This document shows, piece after piece, positions 1-9,279 of a stretch of 37,840 nt of DNA (its first letter is position 1; the number at the start of each line of letters is the position of its first letter). The stretch lies in the NCBI RefSeq assembly GCF_016658545.1, contig NZ_JACVZC010000052.1:1-37840 (forward strand), read 5' to 3'. The DNA comes from Pseudomonas sp. S37 (lineage in GTDB: Bacteria; Pseudomonadota; Gammaproteobacteria; Pseudomonadales; Pseudomonadaceae). The notes under the pieces were generated by a model. It was given only the letters and a program-made list of their open reading frames with translations, was not told where the DNA came from and searched no databases. Position numbers and translations under genes: made by a program.

Positions 1-108
1 CTGGGGCTGCTGCGCAGCCCAATCGCGACACAAGGCCGCTCCCACAATGGAATGCGATCTTCTGTGGGAGCGGCCTTGTGTCGCGATTGGGCCGCAAAGC
101 GGCCCCAG
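1..108. repeat. REP pair (inverted), ACACAAGGCCGC family
   Basis: Two nearly complementary arms at 1-46 and 63-108 share the core CGGCCTTGTGTCGCGAT and outer halves rich in GGGGC/GCCCC, separated by 16 bases. The same core recurs at 8191-8304 and 26252-26367, so this is a dispersed family and not a single terminator. It lies just past the 3' end of the minus-strand MFS gene and could form a long hairpin on its transcript. Confidence 0.85.
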
Positions 109-111
109 GAA

Positions 112-1410
112 TCATTGCGCCTCTGAACGCTGCACCGGCGCCGGGTTTTCCACCGGCTCCAGCGGCGGATGCTCCTGCGCCGCCTGCATCAGGTCTTCCG
201 TTACCCGCAACTCGGCGCCGGTCGGCGAGAAGGTGGTCGAAGCGGCGAACGGGGCCGGGTGCTCTGCCGCCGGGCGCTTGCCGCGGCGCCACATGAAGAA
301 GCACACCATGGCCAGGTTGACCACGGCAAAGGCCCAGAACAACCCAGCCTCGCCAAATTCGGTCATCATCGGCGAAATGGCCAGCGGTGCCATGGCCGAA
401 CCCAGCGAGTTGATCAGCAGCAGGCCCTGGATCATCGGCACCAGCGCATCGGAAGGCGCGCGGTCGGCCGCATGGCTGACCGCTACCGGGTACAGGGTGA
501 ACACGCCACCCCCGAGCAGGAACAGCATGGCCGGCAGCAGGAACGAGTCCGACGGCAGGAACACGGTAACCAGCGACAGCACCACGCACAGCGCAGCCAG
601 GGCAATCAGTACATCCTGGCGGTCCTTGCGGTCGGACCAGCGCCCGACCGGGTATTGCAGCAGCATGGCGCCGAGGATCACCCAGGCCATCATGTTGCCG
701 ACTTCGCCTACCGCCAGGCCAATGCGCTGCAGGTACAACGGCAGCAGGGCATAGATGCCGGCAATTGCCACGCCCGAGCCGAAGCAGCCAACCAGGCCCG
801 AGGGTGCCACCCCCAGCAGCTGGCGGGGTTTGAGGGGTTCGACCTGATCAAGCAGTGGCGACACCCGTGGCAGGATCACGATGGGCAGCACCGACAGTGC
901 TGCCAGCACGCCGGCCAGCATGAACGGTGCCGTGTCGCCCAACTGGGTGATTTCGCCGAGGCCGGCCTGGGCGATGACCCCGGCGCCATAGAAGGCGATC
1001 ATGTACAGCGCCAGCAGGCGGCCGCGGATTTTTGCATCACCGGCCAGCAGCAGCCAGCTTTCGATCACCAGAAACACGCCCACCGCGGCCCAGCCGTTGA
1101 TCAGGCGCAGCACCGACCACCAGGTCACGTCGTAGAACAGCCCCTGCAACAGGATGGTCACGGCGATCAGCGAGGCAAAGCTGGTGTAGGCGCGGATGTG
1201 GCCGATGCGCAGGATCAGCCGGTCGTTGAAGATGGCACCGAGGGTCAGGCCGATGAAATAGGTCGACGAGACGATACCGATGGTGGTGGCAGACTCACCG
1301 GCAGCGCCCAGGCGCAGGGTGGTCAGGGAAGACATGAAGCCGTTGCCCAGGGCGATGATGAACAGCCCGAGCAGGGGCGCCAGCGCCATGGCCAGCAAAC
1401 GCGGAGACAT
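112..1410 (-). CDS. MFS transporter, YcaD-like
   Basis: The 432-residue inner-membrane protein has about twelve hydrophobic segments, so it is a major facilitator transporter; the substrate is unknown. The N-terminal part (VSSTYFIGLTLGAIFNDRLI, then RGRLLALYMIAFYGAG near residue 140) resembles E. coli YcaD, and PVGRWSDRKDRQDVL is the loop motif of the second half. The ATG at 1410 is chosen because AGAGGT precedes it; an upstream in-frame start at 1461 would add 17 polar residues. The C-terminal 50 residues are polar, Pro/Glu-rich and longer than in E. coli YcaD. It is divergent from the AEC permease and ends beside a REP pair. Membership of the family is clear, but function within it is not. 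Confidence 0.88.
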   Translation of the reverse strand: MSPRLLAMALAPLLGLFIIALGNGFMSSLTTLRLGAAGESATTIGIVSSTYFIGLTLGAIFNDRLILRIGHIRAYTSFASLIAVTILLQGLFYDVTWWSVLRLINGWAAVGVFLVIESWLLLAGDAKIRGRLLALYMIAFYGAGVIAQAGLGEITQLGDTAPFMLAGVLAALSVLPIVILPRVSPLLDQVEPLKPRQLLGVAPSGLVGCFGSGVAIAGIYALLPLYLQRIGLAVGEVGNMMAWVILGAMLLQYPVGRWSDRKDRQDVLIALAALCVVLSLVTVFLPSDSFLLPAMLFLLGGGVFTLYPVAVSHAADRAPSDALVPMIQGLLLINSLGSAMAPLAISPMMTEFGEAGLFWAFAVVNLAMVCFFMWRRGKRPAAEHPAPFAASTTFSPTGAELRVTEDLMQAAQEHPPLEPVENPAPVQRSEAQ

Positions 1411-1823
1411 ACGTACCTCTAGTTGGATGAGCGGAATGAGCGCCTTCTCGGACGCGCACACCGGCTCGACCCGACAAGGGGCGAGTGGTCATACGGATGC
1501 GACCTGGGCAAGACTCAACCGCTGGACCCTTTGGGAAATGGGCCGGGCGGGGAGGGTTGAGCCTATTTCACATGTGCGTTCATGTGTTCAGGCACGGACT
1601 CTGTCATTGCTGCCGGTTGCCACCGTTCAAGGCGACGGGCGAAAAGGAAGCGCGATTCTACGGGGTTGCGTGGATTTGCCCAAGGGGCTTGGGTGTGCGA
1701 CGAGACGCCGCAGTCTGGGGGCGACATGCAGGTGTCTTGGGCAGACATCTTGGGGCCGCAAAGCAGCCCCGGCCATCGTGCAGACTGCGGCATAATGCAG
1801 GCCCAACACCAAGGAAGGCCTCC
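1411..1823. other. Divergent intergenic region, 413 bp
   Basis: The region separates the minus-strand MFS gene from the plus-strand AEC permease and must hold both promoters. No convincing -35/-10 pair was found. There is a small perfect inverted repeat, CACATG-6 nt-CATGTG, at 1569-1586, and a GGGGC/GCCCC hairpin at about 1752-1770 that resembles a REP remnant. Open frames crossing the region have no recognisable protein features. Confidence 0.5.
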
Positions 1824-2699
1824 ATGTTCGCGTCGCTGTTCGCAGTCCTGGCCCCGGTTTTCATCGTCGCCGGCATCGGCTATGCCTGGGCCCGCAAAGG
1901 CCTGGATTACCCCACCGATTTCATCGCCCGGGTAGTGATGACTGTCGGCACCCCGTCGTTGGTCCTGTCTACCCTCAGCCGTACCGAACTGGACCCGAAC
2001 GCCTTCACCAGCATGGCCATCGCCTGTTTGCTGTGCACCTTGGGCATGGCCCTGGCCGGTTTGCTGGTATGTCGCGCCTCGGGCATGCACTGGCGGGTGT
2101 TGCTGCCGGCGTTCATGTTCCCCAACACCGGCAACATGGGCCTGCCGATCAGCCTGTACGCCTTCGGTGAGCACGGCCTGGCGCTGGCGGTGGCGTTTTT
2201 CCTGACCCTGTCGATCGTGCAGTTCACCCTCGGCATGGCCATCTCCGGCACGGCGGCCTCGTTCAAGGCGTTGCTGCACAACCCCATCGTGATCAGCCTG
2301 GCCGGCGCCATGCCGATCATTTTCCTGGACTTCGAACTACCGCGCTGGCTGGCCAACACTGCAGACTTGCTGGGCGGCATGACCATCCCGCTGATGCTGC
2401 TGACCTTGGGCGTGTCGCTGGCGCGCATTCGCCTGCGCCATGTTGGCAGCGGCATGTTGCTGGGCGGCTTGCGCATTGGCCTGGGTGCTGGCGTGGGGTG
2501 GGCGGTGGGTGCGGCGCTGGGCATGGACAGCCTGGAGCGCGCAGTGCTGGTGGTGCAGTCGGCGATGCCGGTGGCGGTTTTCAACTACCTGATGGCAGTG
2601 CGGGCCAACCGTGAGCCGGAGCAGGTGGCGAACCTTGTGATGTGTTCGACCGTGCTGTCGTTCGCCTGGTTGCCGGTGGTGCTGGCCTGGTGGATGTAA
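1824..2699 (+). CDS. AEC family permease (auxin efflux carrier type)
   Basis: The protein has 291 residues and about ten hydrophobic segments. It begins MFASLFAVLAPVFIVAGIGY, the usual opening of AEC transporters. The conserved central segment PNTGNMGLPISLYAFG (about residues 97-112) and the late segment VVQSAMPVAVFNYLMA are typical of the family, whose bacterial members move malate, malonate or other small carboxylates; the substrate here cannot be named. The ATG at 1824 follows AAGGAAGG at 1811-1818. The open frame continues upstream to 1485, but that extension is low-complexity non-membrane sequence and is rejected. It appears monocistronic, and the next gene converges on it. Confidence 0.9.
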   Translation: MFASLFAVLAPVFIVAGIGYAWARKGLDYPTDFIARVVMTVGTPSLVLSTLSRTELDPNAFTSMAIACLLCTLGMALAGLLVCRASGMHWRVLLPAFMFPNTGNMGLPISLYAFGEHGLALAVAFFLTLSIVQFTLGMAISGTAASFKALLHNPIVISLAGAMPIIFLDFELPRWLANTADLLGGMTIPLMLLTLGVSLARIRLRHVGSGMLLGGLRIGLGAGVGWAVGAALGMDSLERAVLVVQSAMPVAVFNYLMAVRANREPEQVANLVMCSTVLSFAWLPVVLAWWM

Positions 2700-2735
2700 G
2701 CCTGTACCGCCGCGAAGAGGCCAGCAGCAACACCA

Positions 2736-3869
2736 TCAATCTTGACGACGGGTATCGATACTGACCACCACCGACATCCCCGGCCGCAAGCGCTTGGCCT
2801 CTGGCTGGCCGGCATCCACGGTGATGCGCACCGGTATCCGCTGGGCAATCTTGACGAAGTTGCCGGTGGCGTTGTCCGCCTGCAACAAGGCGAATTCCGA
2901 ACCGGTGGCCGGCGAAATCTGTTGTACATGGCCCTGTAGCTTCAGGTGGTTCAGCGCATCCACGGTAAAGCTCACGGGTTGGCCGATGCGCACATCGGCC
3001 ATCTGCGTTTCCTTCATGTTGGCAATCACCCACAGGGTGTCGGGCACCAGGGCCATCAACTGCGCGCCGGAATTGACATAGGCACCCAGGCGCGTGCCGA
3101 TCTGCCCAAGCTGGCCATCGCGCGGGGCGGTGACGCGGGTGTTGTCGAGGTCGATACGGGCCAGCTCCACGGCCGCCTTGGCGTTCTCCACCGAGGCCTC
3201 CAGTGCGGCCCGGTTGACCACCACGGTTTCACGGTCCTGGCGGGCGATTTCCAGTGCTGCCCTGGCCTGGGCCAGGTTGGCGATGGCGGCGGCGTCGCTG
3301 GCGCGGGCCAGGTCCAGTTCGCGGCGTGATACCGAGCCATCGGCCACCAGTGCCTGATTGCGGCCAAGGTCGGCTTTGGCCTTGGCTGCCTGCGCCTGGG
3401 CATCGCCGATGGCTGCCTGGCGCTGGGCAATGGTGGCTTCGGCACTGTTGCGCTGCTGCAGGTTGTTGGCCAGGGCTGCCTGTTGTTGCTGCAGCTGGGC
3501 AATGGCCTGGGCCAGGCGCTGCTTGTAGATGCGGTCGTCCAGTTGCACCAGCAGGTCGCCCGCCTTGACGAACTGGAAGTCGTGCACCGGTACATCGACG
3601 ATGTAACCACTGAGTTGCGGGCCGATGATGGTCACCTGGCCGCGGACCAGGGCATTTTCAGTGCTTTCGATGGCACTGCTGAATGGCGGCAGGCGCCAGG
3701 CATACAGCACCAGCAGGATACCGGCCAGGGCCACGGCGGCGAAGCTGACCGTGGACAGGATGCGCACCCGCCGCGTGCGAACCGGGCTGGTCGGTTCGCT
3801 GGGTGGTGTGGCGCCTTCCGGGGTTTCGGCAATGGCGGTGGTGGTCGTGGTACGGGTGTCGTCGGTCAT
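2736..3869 (-). CDS. HlyD/EmrA-type membrane fusion protein
   Basis: This periplasmic adaptor of 377 residues works with the MFS pump encoded just upstream. A Thr/Pro-rich cytoplasmic tail (1-36) is followed by one membrane anchor (about 38-58). A lipoyl-like hairpin (about 78-112, GPQLSGYIVDVPV ... VKAGDLLVQLDD) comes next, then a long Gln/Ala-rich coiled coil (about 115-230) and a second lipoyl half plus beta barrel (DNTRVTAPRDGQLGQ to the end). The start ATG overlaps the pump's stop codon as ATGA (3866-3869), so the two are translationally coupled. No outer-membrane TolC-like gene is adjacent, so an unlinked one is presumably used. Length and architecture match EmrA. Confidence 0.93.
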   Translation of the reverse strand: MTDDTRTTTTTAIAETPEGATPPSEPTSPVRTRRVRILSTVSFAAVALAGILLVLYAWRLPPFSSAIESTENALVRGQVTIIGPQLSGYIVDVPVHDFQFVKAGDLLVQLDDRIYKQRLAQAIAQLQQQQAALANNLQQRNSAEATIAQRQAAIGDAQAQAAKAKADLGRNQALVADGSVSRRELDLARASDAAAIANLAQARAALEIARQDRETVVVNRAALEASVENAKAAVELARIDLDNTRVTAPRDGQLGQIGTRLGAYVNSGAQLMALVPDTLWVIANMKETQMADVRIGQPVSFTVDALNHLKLQGHVQQISPATGSEFALLQADNATGNFVKIAQRIPVRITVDAGQPEAKRLRPGMSVVVSIDTRRQD

Positions 3870-5515
3870 CGGGTGGGCGCGCCGGGGGTGGAGTCAGTTA
3901 AGGTGGCCTGGCGTTTCGCGTACCAGAGCCAGCTGCTACGGATACAGATCCAGACCATGGTCAGGACGGCGATGCTGCCGATCAGCACGAACACATCGTT
4001 GTAGGCCATGATATTGGCTTCGCGGGTGGCGGCGCTGGCCAGCAGGCGCATGCCGGCTTCACTGCGCAGGGCCGGGTCGGCAAGCAGGCCGCCGTAACCG
4101 GCCCCGCCGCTTTGCACGCGGGCATTGACCAGGGGCTCGAGGTAACTGAGGCGGTCCATCAGGTGGCTGGAGTGAAACTTCTCCCGCCAGGTCTGGAAGG
4201 TGCCCAGCAGCGCGGCGCCAATCAGGCCGCCGAGGTTGTTGCAGATGCCGAACAGCACCGAAAAGCTCACCAGGTTGCGCGGGTTGGCGCGCACGTGGCT
4301 GATGCCCAAGGCCATCGACGGGCCAAGGAAGAACGTGCTGCCAAAGGCCAGCAGAAACTGGCTGAAGTACATCTGTGCCGGGCGCGTGAGGTTGCTGGAG
4401 CTGCTGTCCATGAACGCACCGGCGGCCATGGCCAGCAATGAGACGAACAGCGGAATCACCAGATGGTTGGGGTTGATGGTCAGGGCACTGCTGGCCAAAC
4501 CCGCCACCGCGCCCAGCAACATGATCCCGTACAGCGTGCGCATCTGCTCGCTGCCCATGTTCAGCGCTTGCAGGAAACCGACTGCGCCGGTGGACTGCTC
4601 CGAGGTGACCATGCGGATCAGTATCACGCACAAGGCCAGGCGAATGATGGCGCCGCTGCCCAGCCAATGGGTCATCAGCAACGGGTTGCGGCGGTTGTGT
4701 TCGATGGCCAGGCCGCTGAAGACCAGCGCGATCGAGGCCGCCAGCGCCATGCCGATCCACGGCGCCTCCAGCCACCAGTCAATGCGCCCCAGCGACAGCA
4801 CGGCGCAGAGCAGGGCGGTACCGCTGGCCATCAGCGTGAAGGTCAGGAAGTCCAGTGGCTCGAAGGTTTTGAAACGGTCGCCGGGCGGTAGCTTGAGCAT
4901 CAGCACACACCCCAGCGCCGCCAGTGCCAGGCCCAGCTCGAACAGGTACAGCCCCCGCCATTCGGCGATCTGCAGCAGGTCTTCGGAAAAGATCCGCGCC
5001 AGCGGCAATGCCAGCTGCGAGGCACCCAGGCCAAGCACCATGGCCTTCAACCGCCATTGCGCCGGGAAGGCCTGGATCATGTAGTACAGCCCCAGCGAGC
5101 TGAGCGCCGCGCCGACCATGCCGTGGGCCGCGCGCACGGCGATGGCCGAGTTGAGGTCGTTGACCAGCAGGTGGGCGAAGGTGACCAGGGCATAAAGCAC
5201 CAGGAACACCTCGGTGAATGCCCGCAGGCCGAACTGTTGGCGGAATTTTACCAGTAGCAGGTTGATGGACACGTTGGTCATCACATACGCGGCCGGTAGC
5301 CAGGCCATTTCCGCCGTGGTCGCGCCCAGTGCGCCCTGCAGGAACACCAGGTTGGCGGTGACCAGTGCGTTGCCCAGGCCACCGGTAATCGCCACCAGCA
5401 GGCCGACCACGCCGTAGGCCAGGCGTTTGCCTGGCGAATGCAGGGGCGTGGAAGGAGAGCCCGGCAGGCTGGGCTTTTCGTGGGGGAGCCACTGGCGGGG
5501 GGCGTATTTGTCCAT
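3866..5515 (-). CDS. MFS efflux pump, EmrB-like (DHA2-type)
   Basis: The protein has 549 residues and 12-14 hydrophobic segments, the size of DHA2 drug:proton antiporters rather than 12-helix sugar porters. It starts with about 35 polar residues, then a first helix with VAITGGLGNALVTANLVFLQ, and the segment LPAAYVMTNVSINLLLVKFR typical of EmrB-like pumps. With the HlyD protein encoded 4 bp downstream it should form an inner-membrane/periplasm pump for organic compounds; the substrate is unknown. ATG 5515 is preferred to the TTG at 5545, although neither has a strong ribosome-binding site. A REP pair separates it from the receptor gene upstream, so the efflux pair is probably an independent unit. 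Confidence 0.88.
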   Translation of the reverse strand: MDKYAPRQWLPHEKPSLPGSPSTPLHSPGKRLAYGVVGLLVAITGGLGNALVTANLVFLQGALGATTAEMAWLPAAYVMTNVSINLLLVKFRQQFGLRAFTEVFLVLYALVTFAHLLVNDLNSAIAVRAAHGMVGAALSSLGLYYMIQAFPAQWRLKAMVLGLGASQLALPLARIFSEDLLQIAEWRGLYLFELGLALAALGCVLMLKLPPGDRFKTFEPLDFLTFTLMASGTALLCAVLSLGRIDWWLEAPWIGMALAASIALVFSGLAIEHNRRNPLLMTHWLGSGAIIRLALCVILIRMVTSEQSTGAVGFLQALNMGSEQMRTLYGIMLLGAVAGLASSALTINPNHLVIPLFVSLLAMAAGAFMDSSSSNLTRPAQMYFSQFLLAFGSTFFLGPSMALGISHVRANPRNLVSFSVLFGICNNLGGLIGAALLGTFQTWREKFHSSHLMDRLSYLEPLVNARVQSGGAGYGGLLADPALRSEAGMRLLASAATREANIMAYNDVFVLIGSIAVLTMVWICIRSSWLWYAKRQATLTDSTPGAPTR

Positions 5516-5567
5516 GGGCAGACTGTACTTGAGCGGCAGTGGCAAAGAAAACAGTCTAAAGCCTGTG

Positions 5568-5665
5568 CCGGCCTCTTCGCGGGTAAACCCGCTCCCACAG
5601 AGGTCTGCACAAGCCTTGAGGGTGGCATCAATCCTGTGGGAGCGGGTTCACCCGCGAAGAGGCCG
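5568..5665. repeat. REP pair (inverted), GCGGGT family
   Basis: Arms at 5568-5600 and 5634-5665 are inverted copies of the classical P. putida REP (CCGGCCTCTTCGCGGGTAAA and its partner CTGTGGGAGCGGGTTCACCC), each with its own short stem. They lie between the siderophore receptor stop and the efflux pump start, and could terminate or stabilise the receptor transcript. Confidence 0.92.
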
Positions 5666-5694
5666 TTGCAGGTTGAAAATGTCGGCGTCCAGGC

Positions 5695-8097
5695 TCAGAA
5701 ATCTACACTGGCCGACAACCGCAACACTCGCGGTGTCCCCTGGGTCAGGTAATTGTTCGAGGTCGAAGCCGACGCCCAGTACGCCTTGTTCGCCACGTTC
5801 TCGACACTGGCCCGCAACGTCACCTGCTTGTCATCGACCTTGAAGCTGTAGCGCCCACCCAGGTCGACCCGGGTCCAGGCCGGAATGCTCAGGCTGTTGG
5901 CCGTATTCACATACTGGCCACCGGTGCGCAGCACGCGTGCACTAAGCGCCGCACCTTGAATGCCGGGTACATCCCAGTCCGCACCCAGGTTGTACTGGAA
6001 GCGTGGCACCCCAGGCGCACGGTTGCCGTCGTTGCTGCCGTTGGCGGTGTTCTTCAACTCAGTGTGCATGAACACCGCGCCTGTCAGCAGGCGCAAACCC
6101 GCCACCGGCTCGCCGAACAGATTCAGCTCGACGCCTTTGTTGATCTGCTCGCCATCCATGCTGAAGGTGTCTTTTTCGGCGCCCGGGGCGCGGAAGGTGG
6201 TGCTGCTGGGCTGTTCGATGCGGTATACGCCGAGGGTGGCGCCAAAGGTGTTCCAGTCCAGTTTGACACCCGCTTCCAACTGCTTGCTGCGCTTGGGCGG
6301 GAACACTTCATTGGCGTTGCTCACGCTCGACGGTGCGGTCGGCCCCTGGGCCAGGCCTTCGATGCGGTTTGCATAGAACGACACGTGCTCCCAAGGCTTT
6401 AACACCAGGCCGTACACGGGCGTTGTCACCGACTCCTCGTAATTGGCGTTGCGCGCCCCCGAGGCGGTGGCCCACCCATCCACCTCGATCGTTTGCCTGC
6501 GCACACCCACGGTCAGCAACAGGCGATCATCGAACAGGCCCAGGGTATCGGACACCGCCGCGCTCTTGACCCGGTTCTTGCCAACGATGCGTGGGTCGTG
6601 CAGGTCGCTGCCGGTGTAGGTATTGGTTGGCCGCGGCACCTTGACCGGGTGGTAGAGGTTGCTGTCAAAACGGTTGGCGGAGGTGATTGCGGCGTAAGCC
6701 GAGCGCTGCTCGCCCCACATGCCAGAAAGGCCGAAGTTGACCCGGTGGCTGACCGGCCCCGTGGCGAAGCGGCCATTGAGCCCGGCCATGGCGCTCTTGT
6801 TGTCCTCATCGTGCGGCGGGTACAGGTAACCGCCGCGTGCCGTGCCGTCTTCATCACTGACATAAAGCGATGAGTACTCGCCGTTTTCGCGGGTGTGCTT
6901 GGCCCCGGCGCCAGCGTACAACATCCAGTTGTCGTTGAGGTCGTACTCGCCGTTGACCATGCCATAGGTGTCCTCGAGCTGCGACCAGGTCCAGTCCTGG
7001 GAATAGTTGTCGCGTGCCGAGGGGGCATGAGGCACTTTGGTGCCGGTCGGGTAGATCACCGCACGGCCCTGGTTGATGCGCTCCTTCTGGTAGCCAAGGT
7101 CGGTGGACAGGCGCAGGCGCTCGCCGCGGTAGTCCAGGGCCACGGCCACCAGGGTGGAATGCTGCGCCTCTTCATGCACACCGGTACCGCCGTCGTGCTG
7201 GGCCAGGTTGATGCGTGCGCCGAAACGGTTGTCCTCGCCGAAGCGCTTGCCCAGGTCGAGGTGGCCACCGACGTTGGCACCGGTGGCGTAGTCAAGGGTG
7301 ACATGGCGAGTCGGGGTGTCTTCGGCGCGCTTGGGCACCAGGTTGACCGCACCGCCAATGCCGCTGCCCTGGGGGGCGACGCCGTTGAGGAAGGCATTGG
7401 GCCCCTTGAACACTTCGACCCGCTCCAGGGCTTCGGTGGTGATGATTTGCCGTGGCAGCACGCCGTACAGGCCGTTGTAGCTGATGTCATCGCTGTTAAG
7501 CGGCAGGCCACGGATGGTGAATACCTGCGAGAAGTTGCCGAAGCCCGCCGACTGGCGGACGGCAGCGTCGTTGAGCAGGACATCGCCCAGCGTGCGCGCC
7601 TGTTGGTCGGCAATGGTCTTGGCGGTGAAGCTGGTGACACTGAACGGCACGTCGCTGATTGCCTGGTCACCGAGTACGCCGAGACGCGCGCTGCGGGCTA
7701 CCTGGCCGCCTTGCCAGGTGTCGCTGCTGGCGGCAAGGTCGCTGTTGATGGTGGTCGCGCCCAGCTCAAGGGCATTGCCCACGTCGACCGTGGGCACCAG
7801 GGTGTAGCCGCCGCTGTCGGTAGTGATCAGGCTGTAGCCGCTGCCGGCCAGCAGGTGGGTGAAGCCTTCCGGCACGCTGTAGCTACCCTCCAGGCCCTGG
7901 CTTTGCACGCCCTTGAGCAGGGCCGGGTCGAACGACAGTGGCACCCCGGCACTGGCGGCAAAGCGCGCCAGCACGTCGGCCAGCGGGCCGGCTGCCAGGT
8001 GATAGGTGCGCGGGGTGGCGTCGGCGGCCATCGCCATGGGGGCCAGGGCGGCCATGGCGATGGCAAGGCTCAAGGCCTTGAGGGGCAAACGGGGCAT
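5695..8097 (-). CDS. TonB-dependent siderophore receptor with STN signalling domain
   Basis: The 800-residue outer-membrane receptor imports a ferric siderophore using TonB energy. A signal peptide covers about 1-24 (cleavage near AMA/AD). It is followed by an STN domain (about 30-100, YHLAAGPLADVLARFAASAG ... GYTLVP), a plug (about 140-270, including FTIRGLPLN and VEVFKGPNAFLNG) and a beta barrel ending LRLSASVDF with a terminal Phe, as outer-membrane proteins do. The STN domain marks it as a FecA/FpvA-type transducer that signals to the adjacent FecR. ATG 8097 has AGGAC upstream; the longer frame to 8139 would precede the signal peptide. The ligand cannot be assigned from sequence; similarity is to hydroxamate-type receptors in general. 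Confidence 0.93.
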   Translation of the reverse strand: MPRLPLKALSLAIAMAALAPMAMAADATPRTYHLAAGPLADVLARFAASAGVPLSFDPALLKGVQSQGLEGSYSVPEGFTHLLAGSGYSLITTDSGGYTLVPTVDVGNALELGATTINSDLAASSDTWQGGQVARSARLGVLGDQAISDVPFSVTSFTAKTIADQQARTLGDVLLNDAAVRQSAGFGNFSQVFTIRGLPLNSDDISYNGLYGVLPRQIITTEALERVEVFKGPNAFLNGVAPQGSGIGGAVNLVPKRAEDTPTRHVTLDYATGANVGGHLDLGKRFGEDNRFGARINLAQHDGGTGVHEEAQHSTLVAVALDYRGERLRLSTDLGYQKERINQGRAVIYPTGTKVPHAPSARDNYSQDWTWSQLEDTYGMVNGEYDLNDNWMLYAGAGAKHTRENGEYSSLYVSDEDGTARGGYLYPPHDEDNKSAMAGLNGRFATGPVSHRVNFGLSGMWGEQRSAYAAITSANRFDSNLYHPVKVPRPTNTYTGSDLHDPRIVGKNRVKSAAVSDTLGLFDDRLLLTVGVRRQTIEVDGWATASGARNANYEESVTTPVYGLVLKPWEHVSFYANRIEGLAQGPTAPSSVSNANEVFPPKRSKQLEAGVKLDWNTFGATLGVYRIEQPSSTTFRAPGAEKDTFSMDGEQINKGVELNLFGEPVAGLRLLTGAVFMHTELKNTANGSNDGNRAPGVPRFQYNLGADWDVPGIQGAALSARVLRTGGQYVNTANSLSIPAWTRVDLGGRYSFKVDDKQVTLRASVENVANKAYWASASTSNNYLTQGTPRVLRLSASVDF

Positions 8098-8190
8098 GGT
8101 GCGAGGGTCCTGTAGGTGCAGAAAATGACGGTTCTGCACTCATCACCGGACGACGCAGGAAAAGGTATCACTCAAGTTGTCGCGTTCCCT

Positions 8191-8304
8191 TGTAGGAGCG
8201 GCCTTGTGTCGCGATGGGCTGCAGAGCAGCCCCGACATTCTTGTGACAAGACACAGAATTTGGGACCGCTTCGCGCTCCATCGCGACACAAGGCCGCTCC
8301 TACA
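8191..8304. repeat. REP pair (inverted), ACACAAGGCCGC family
   Basis: Arms TGTAGGAGCGGCCTTGTGTC... at 8191-8216 and its inverted copy at 8279-8304 pair over 26 bases. They occupy the gap between fecR-like and receptor genes, so they sit inside what is functionally one iron-signalling unit and may lower read-through into the receptor or mark a separate receptor promoter. Confidence 0.88.
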
Positions 8305-8313
8305 GGGGCCGCG

Positions 8314-9279
8314 TCAGCCCAACGGTTCCACAGTCACCCAATAACGTGTCAGGCCCTGGATGGTCACTGGCAGGGTGTCGCCCAGCAACCGCAGGCTGGC
8401 ATCGGTGTCAGCCAGCGGGAAGGCGCCGGACACTTTCAGCTCGCTGACTGCCGGGTGGCAACGCAGCACGCCGGGGCGGTAGCGGCCCAGTTCCTGCAGC
8501 AGGTCGGCCAGGCGCGAGTCCCGCGCCAGCAGCATGCCGTTTTCCCAAGCCAGGTCGCCAACGTCCAGGGGCGAGGCGGGCAGCACCCGGTCGGCATCGA
8601 AGGCGCTGCGTTCGCCAGCCCTGAGCAACAGGCTGCCGGCGGCATGCAACGGGCGGGTATCGACGGCACCTTCAAGCACGGCCACTCGCGTCAGCGCCCC
8701 CTCGATACGCACGCTGAAGCGCGTACCCCGTGCAGTCGCCTGGCCATGCAGGGTGCGCACCAGCAGGGGGCGCGCCGGGGTGGCAGGGTCCTTGGCGCTG
8801 GTGAGCAGGATTTCACCGGCCAACAGGTCGATGCGGCGCTCTCGGGCGTCGAAGCTGATATTGATGGATGTATCGGTATTCAGCAGTAGCTGGCTACCGT
8901 CGGCCAGCGTCAATGGGCGTTGCTCGCCGACAGCCGTGCGCGCATCGGCCGTCCATTGCTGCCATGGTGTTTCGCGCCAGGCCAGCCAGGCCGTCGGCGC
9001 CGCCAGCAACCACAAGCCCAGGCGCTGCAGGGCCTGGCGGCGGCTGACCGCGCCGTTGCGGCTGAGGCGGCGCAGGGTTTCGCCGGTAACCGGTGCCGGC
9101 AGGCGGCTGAAGTCGCCGAGCACGGCTTGGGCACGTTGCCAGGCCTGAGCGTGCTCGGTGCTGCGCTGGCACCAGGCCTGTACCGCACGGTGGTCAGCCT
9201 CGGTGGCGGTGCCCGATTGCAACTCCACCAGCCAGTCGGCTGCCTCGCCGAGAATCAAGGGGTCGATACGCTGCACCAT
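8314..9279 (-). CDS. FecR-family sigma factor regulator (anti-sigma/co-sigma)
   Basis: This 321-residue inner-membrane regulator passes the receptor's signal to the ECF sigma factor. A cytoplasmic N-terminal domain (about 8-60, LGEAADWLVELQSGTATEAD ... QAWCQRSTEHAQAWQRA, the DUF4880 pattern) precedes one weak membrane helix (about 85-105, LGLWLLAAPTAWLAW). The periplasmic FecR domain (about 115-215) has LLNTDTSINISFD and GTRFSVRIEGALTRVAVLEG, and a C-terminal domain (about 245-321) binds the receptor STN domain in known homologues. Its ATG shares one base with the sigma factor's TGA (9279), so the two are coupled. Gene order sigma - FecR - receptor is the classical Fec arrangement. Confidence 0.95.
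   Translation of the reverse strand: MVQRIDPLILGEAADWLVELQSGTATEADHRAVQAWCQRSTEHAQAWQRAQAVLGDFSRLPAPVTGETLRRLSRNGAVSRRQALQRLGLWLLAAPTAWLAWRETPWQQWTADARTAVGEQRPLTLADGSQLLLNTDTSINISFDARERRIDLLAGEILLTSAKDPATPARPLLVRTLHGQATARGTRFSVRIEGALTRVAVLEGAVDTRPLHAAGSLLLRAGERSAFDADRVLPASPLDVGDLAWENGMLLARDSRLADLLQELGRYRPGVLRCHPAVSELKVSGAFPLADTDASLRLLGDTLPVTIQGLTRYWVTVEPLG

Noticed and set aside
169..1422. Long plus-strand frame opposite the YcaD-like gene
   Set aside because: It is a GC-rich antisense shadow; its translation is His/Gln/Arg-rich without domains, while the minus strand encodes a clear MFS protein.
1485..1823. N-terminal extension of the AEC permease
   Set aside because: The extension is not hydrophobic and lacks family similarity; ATG 1824 has a good ribosome-binding site and the standard family N terminus.
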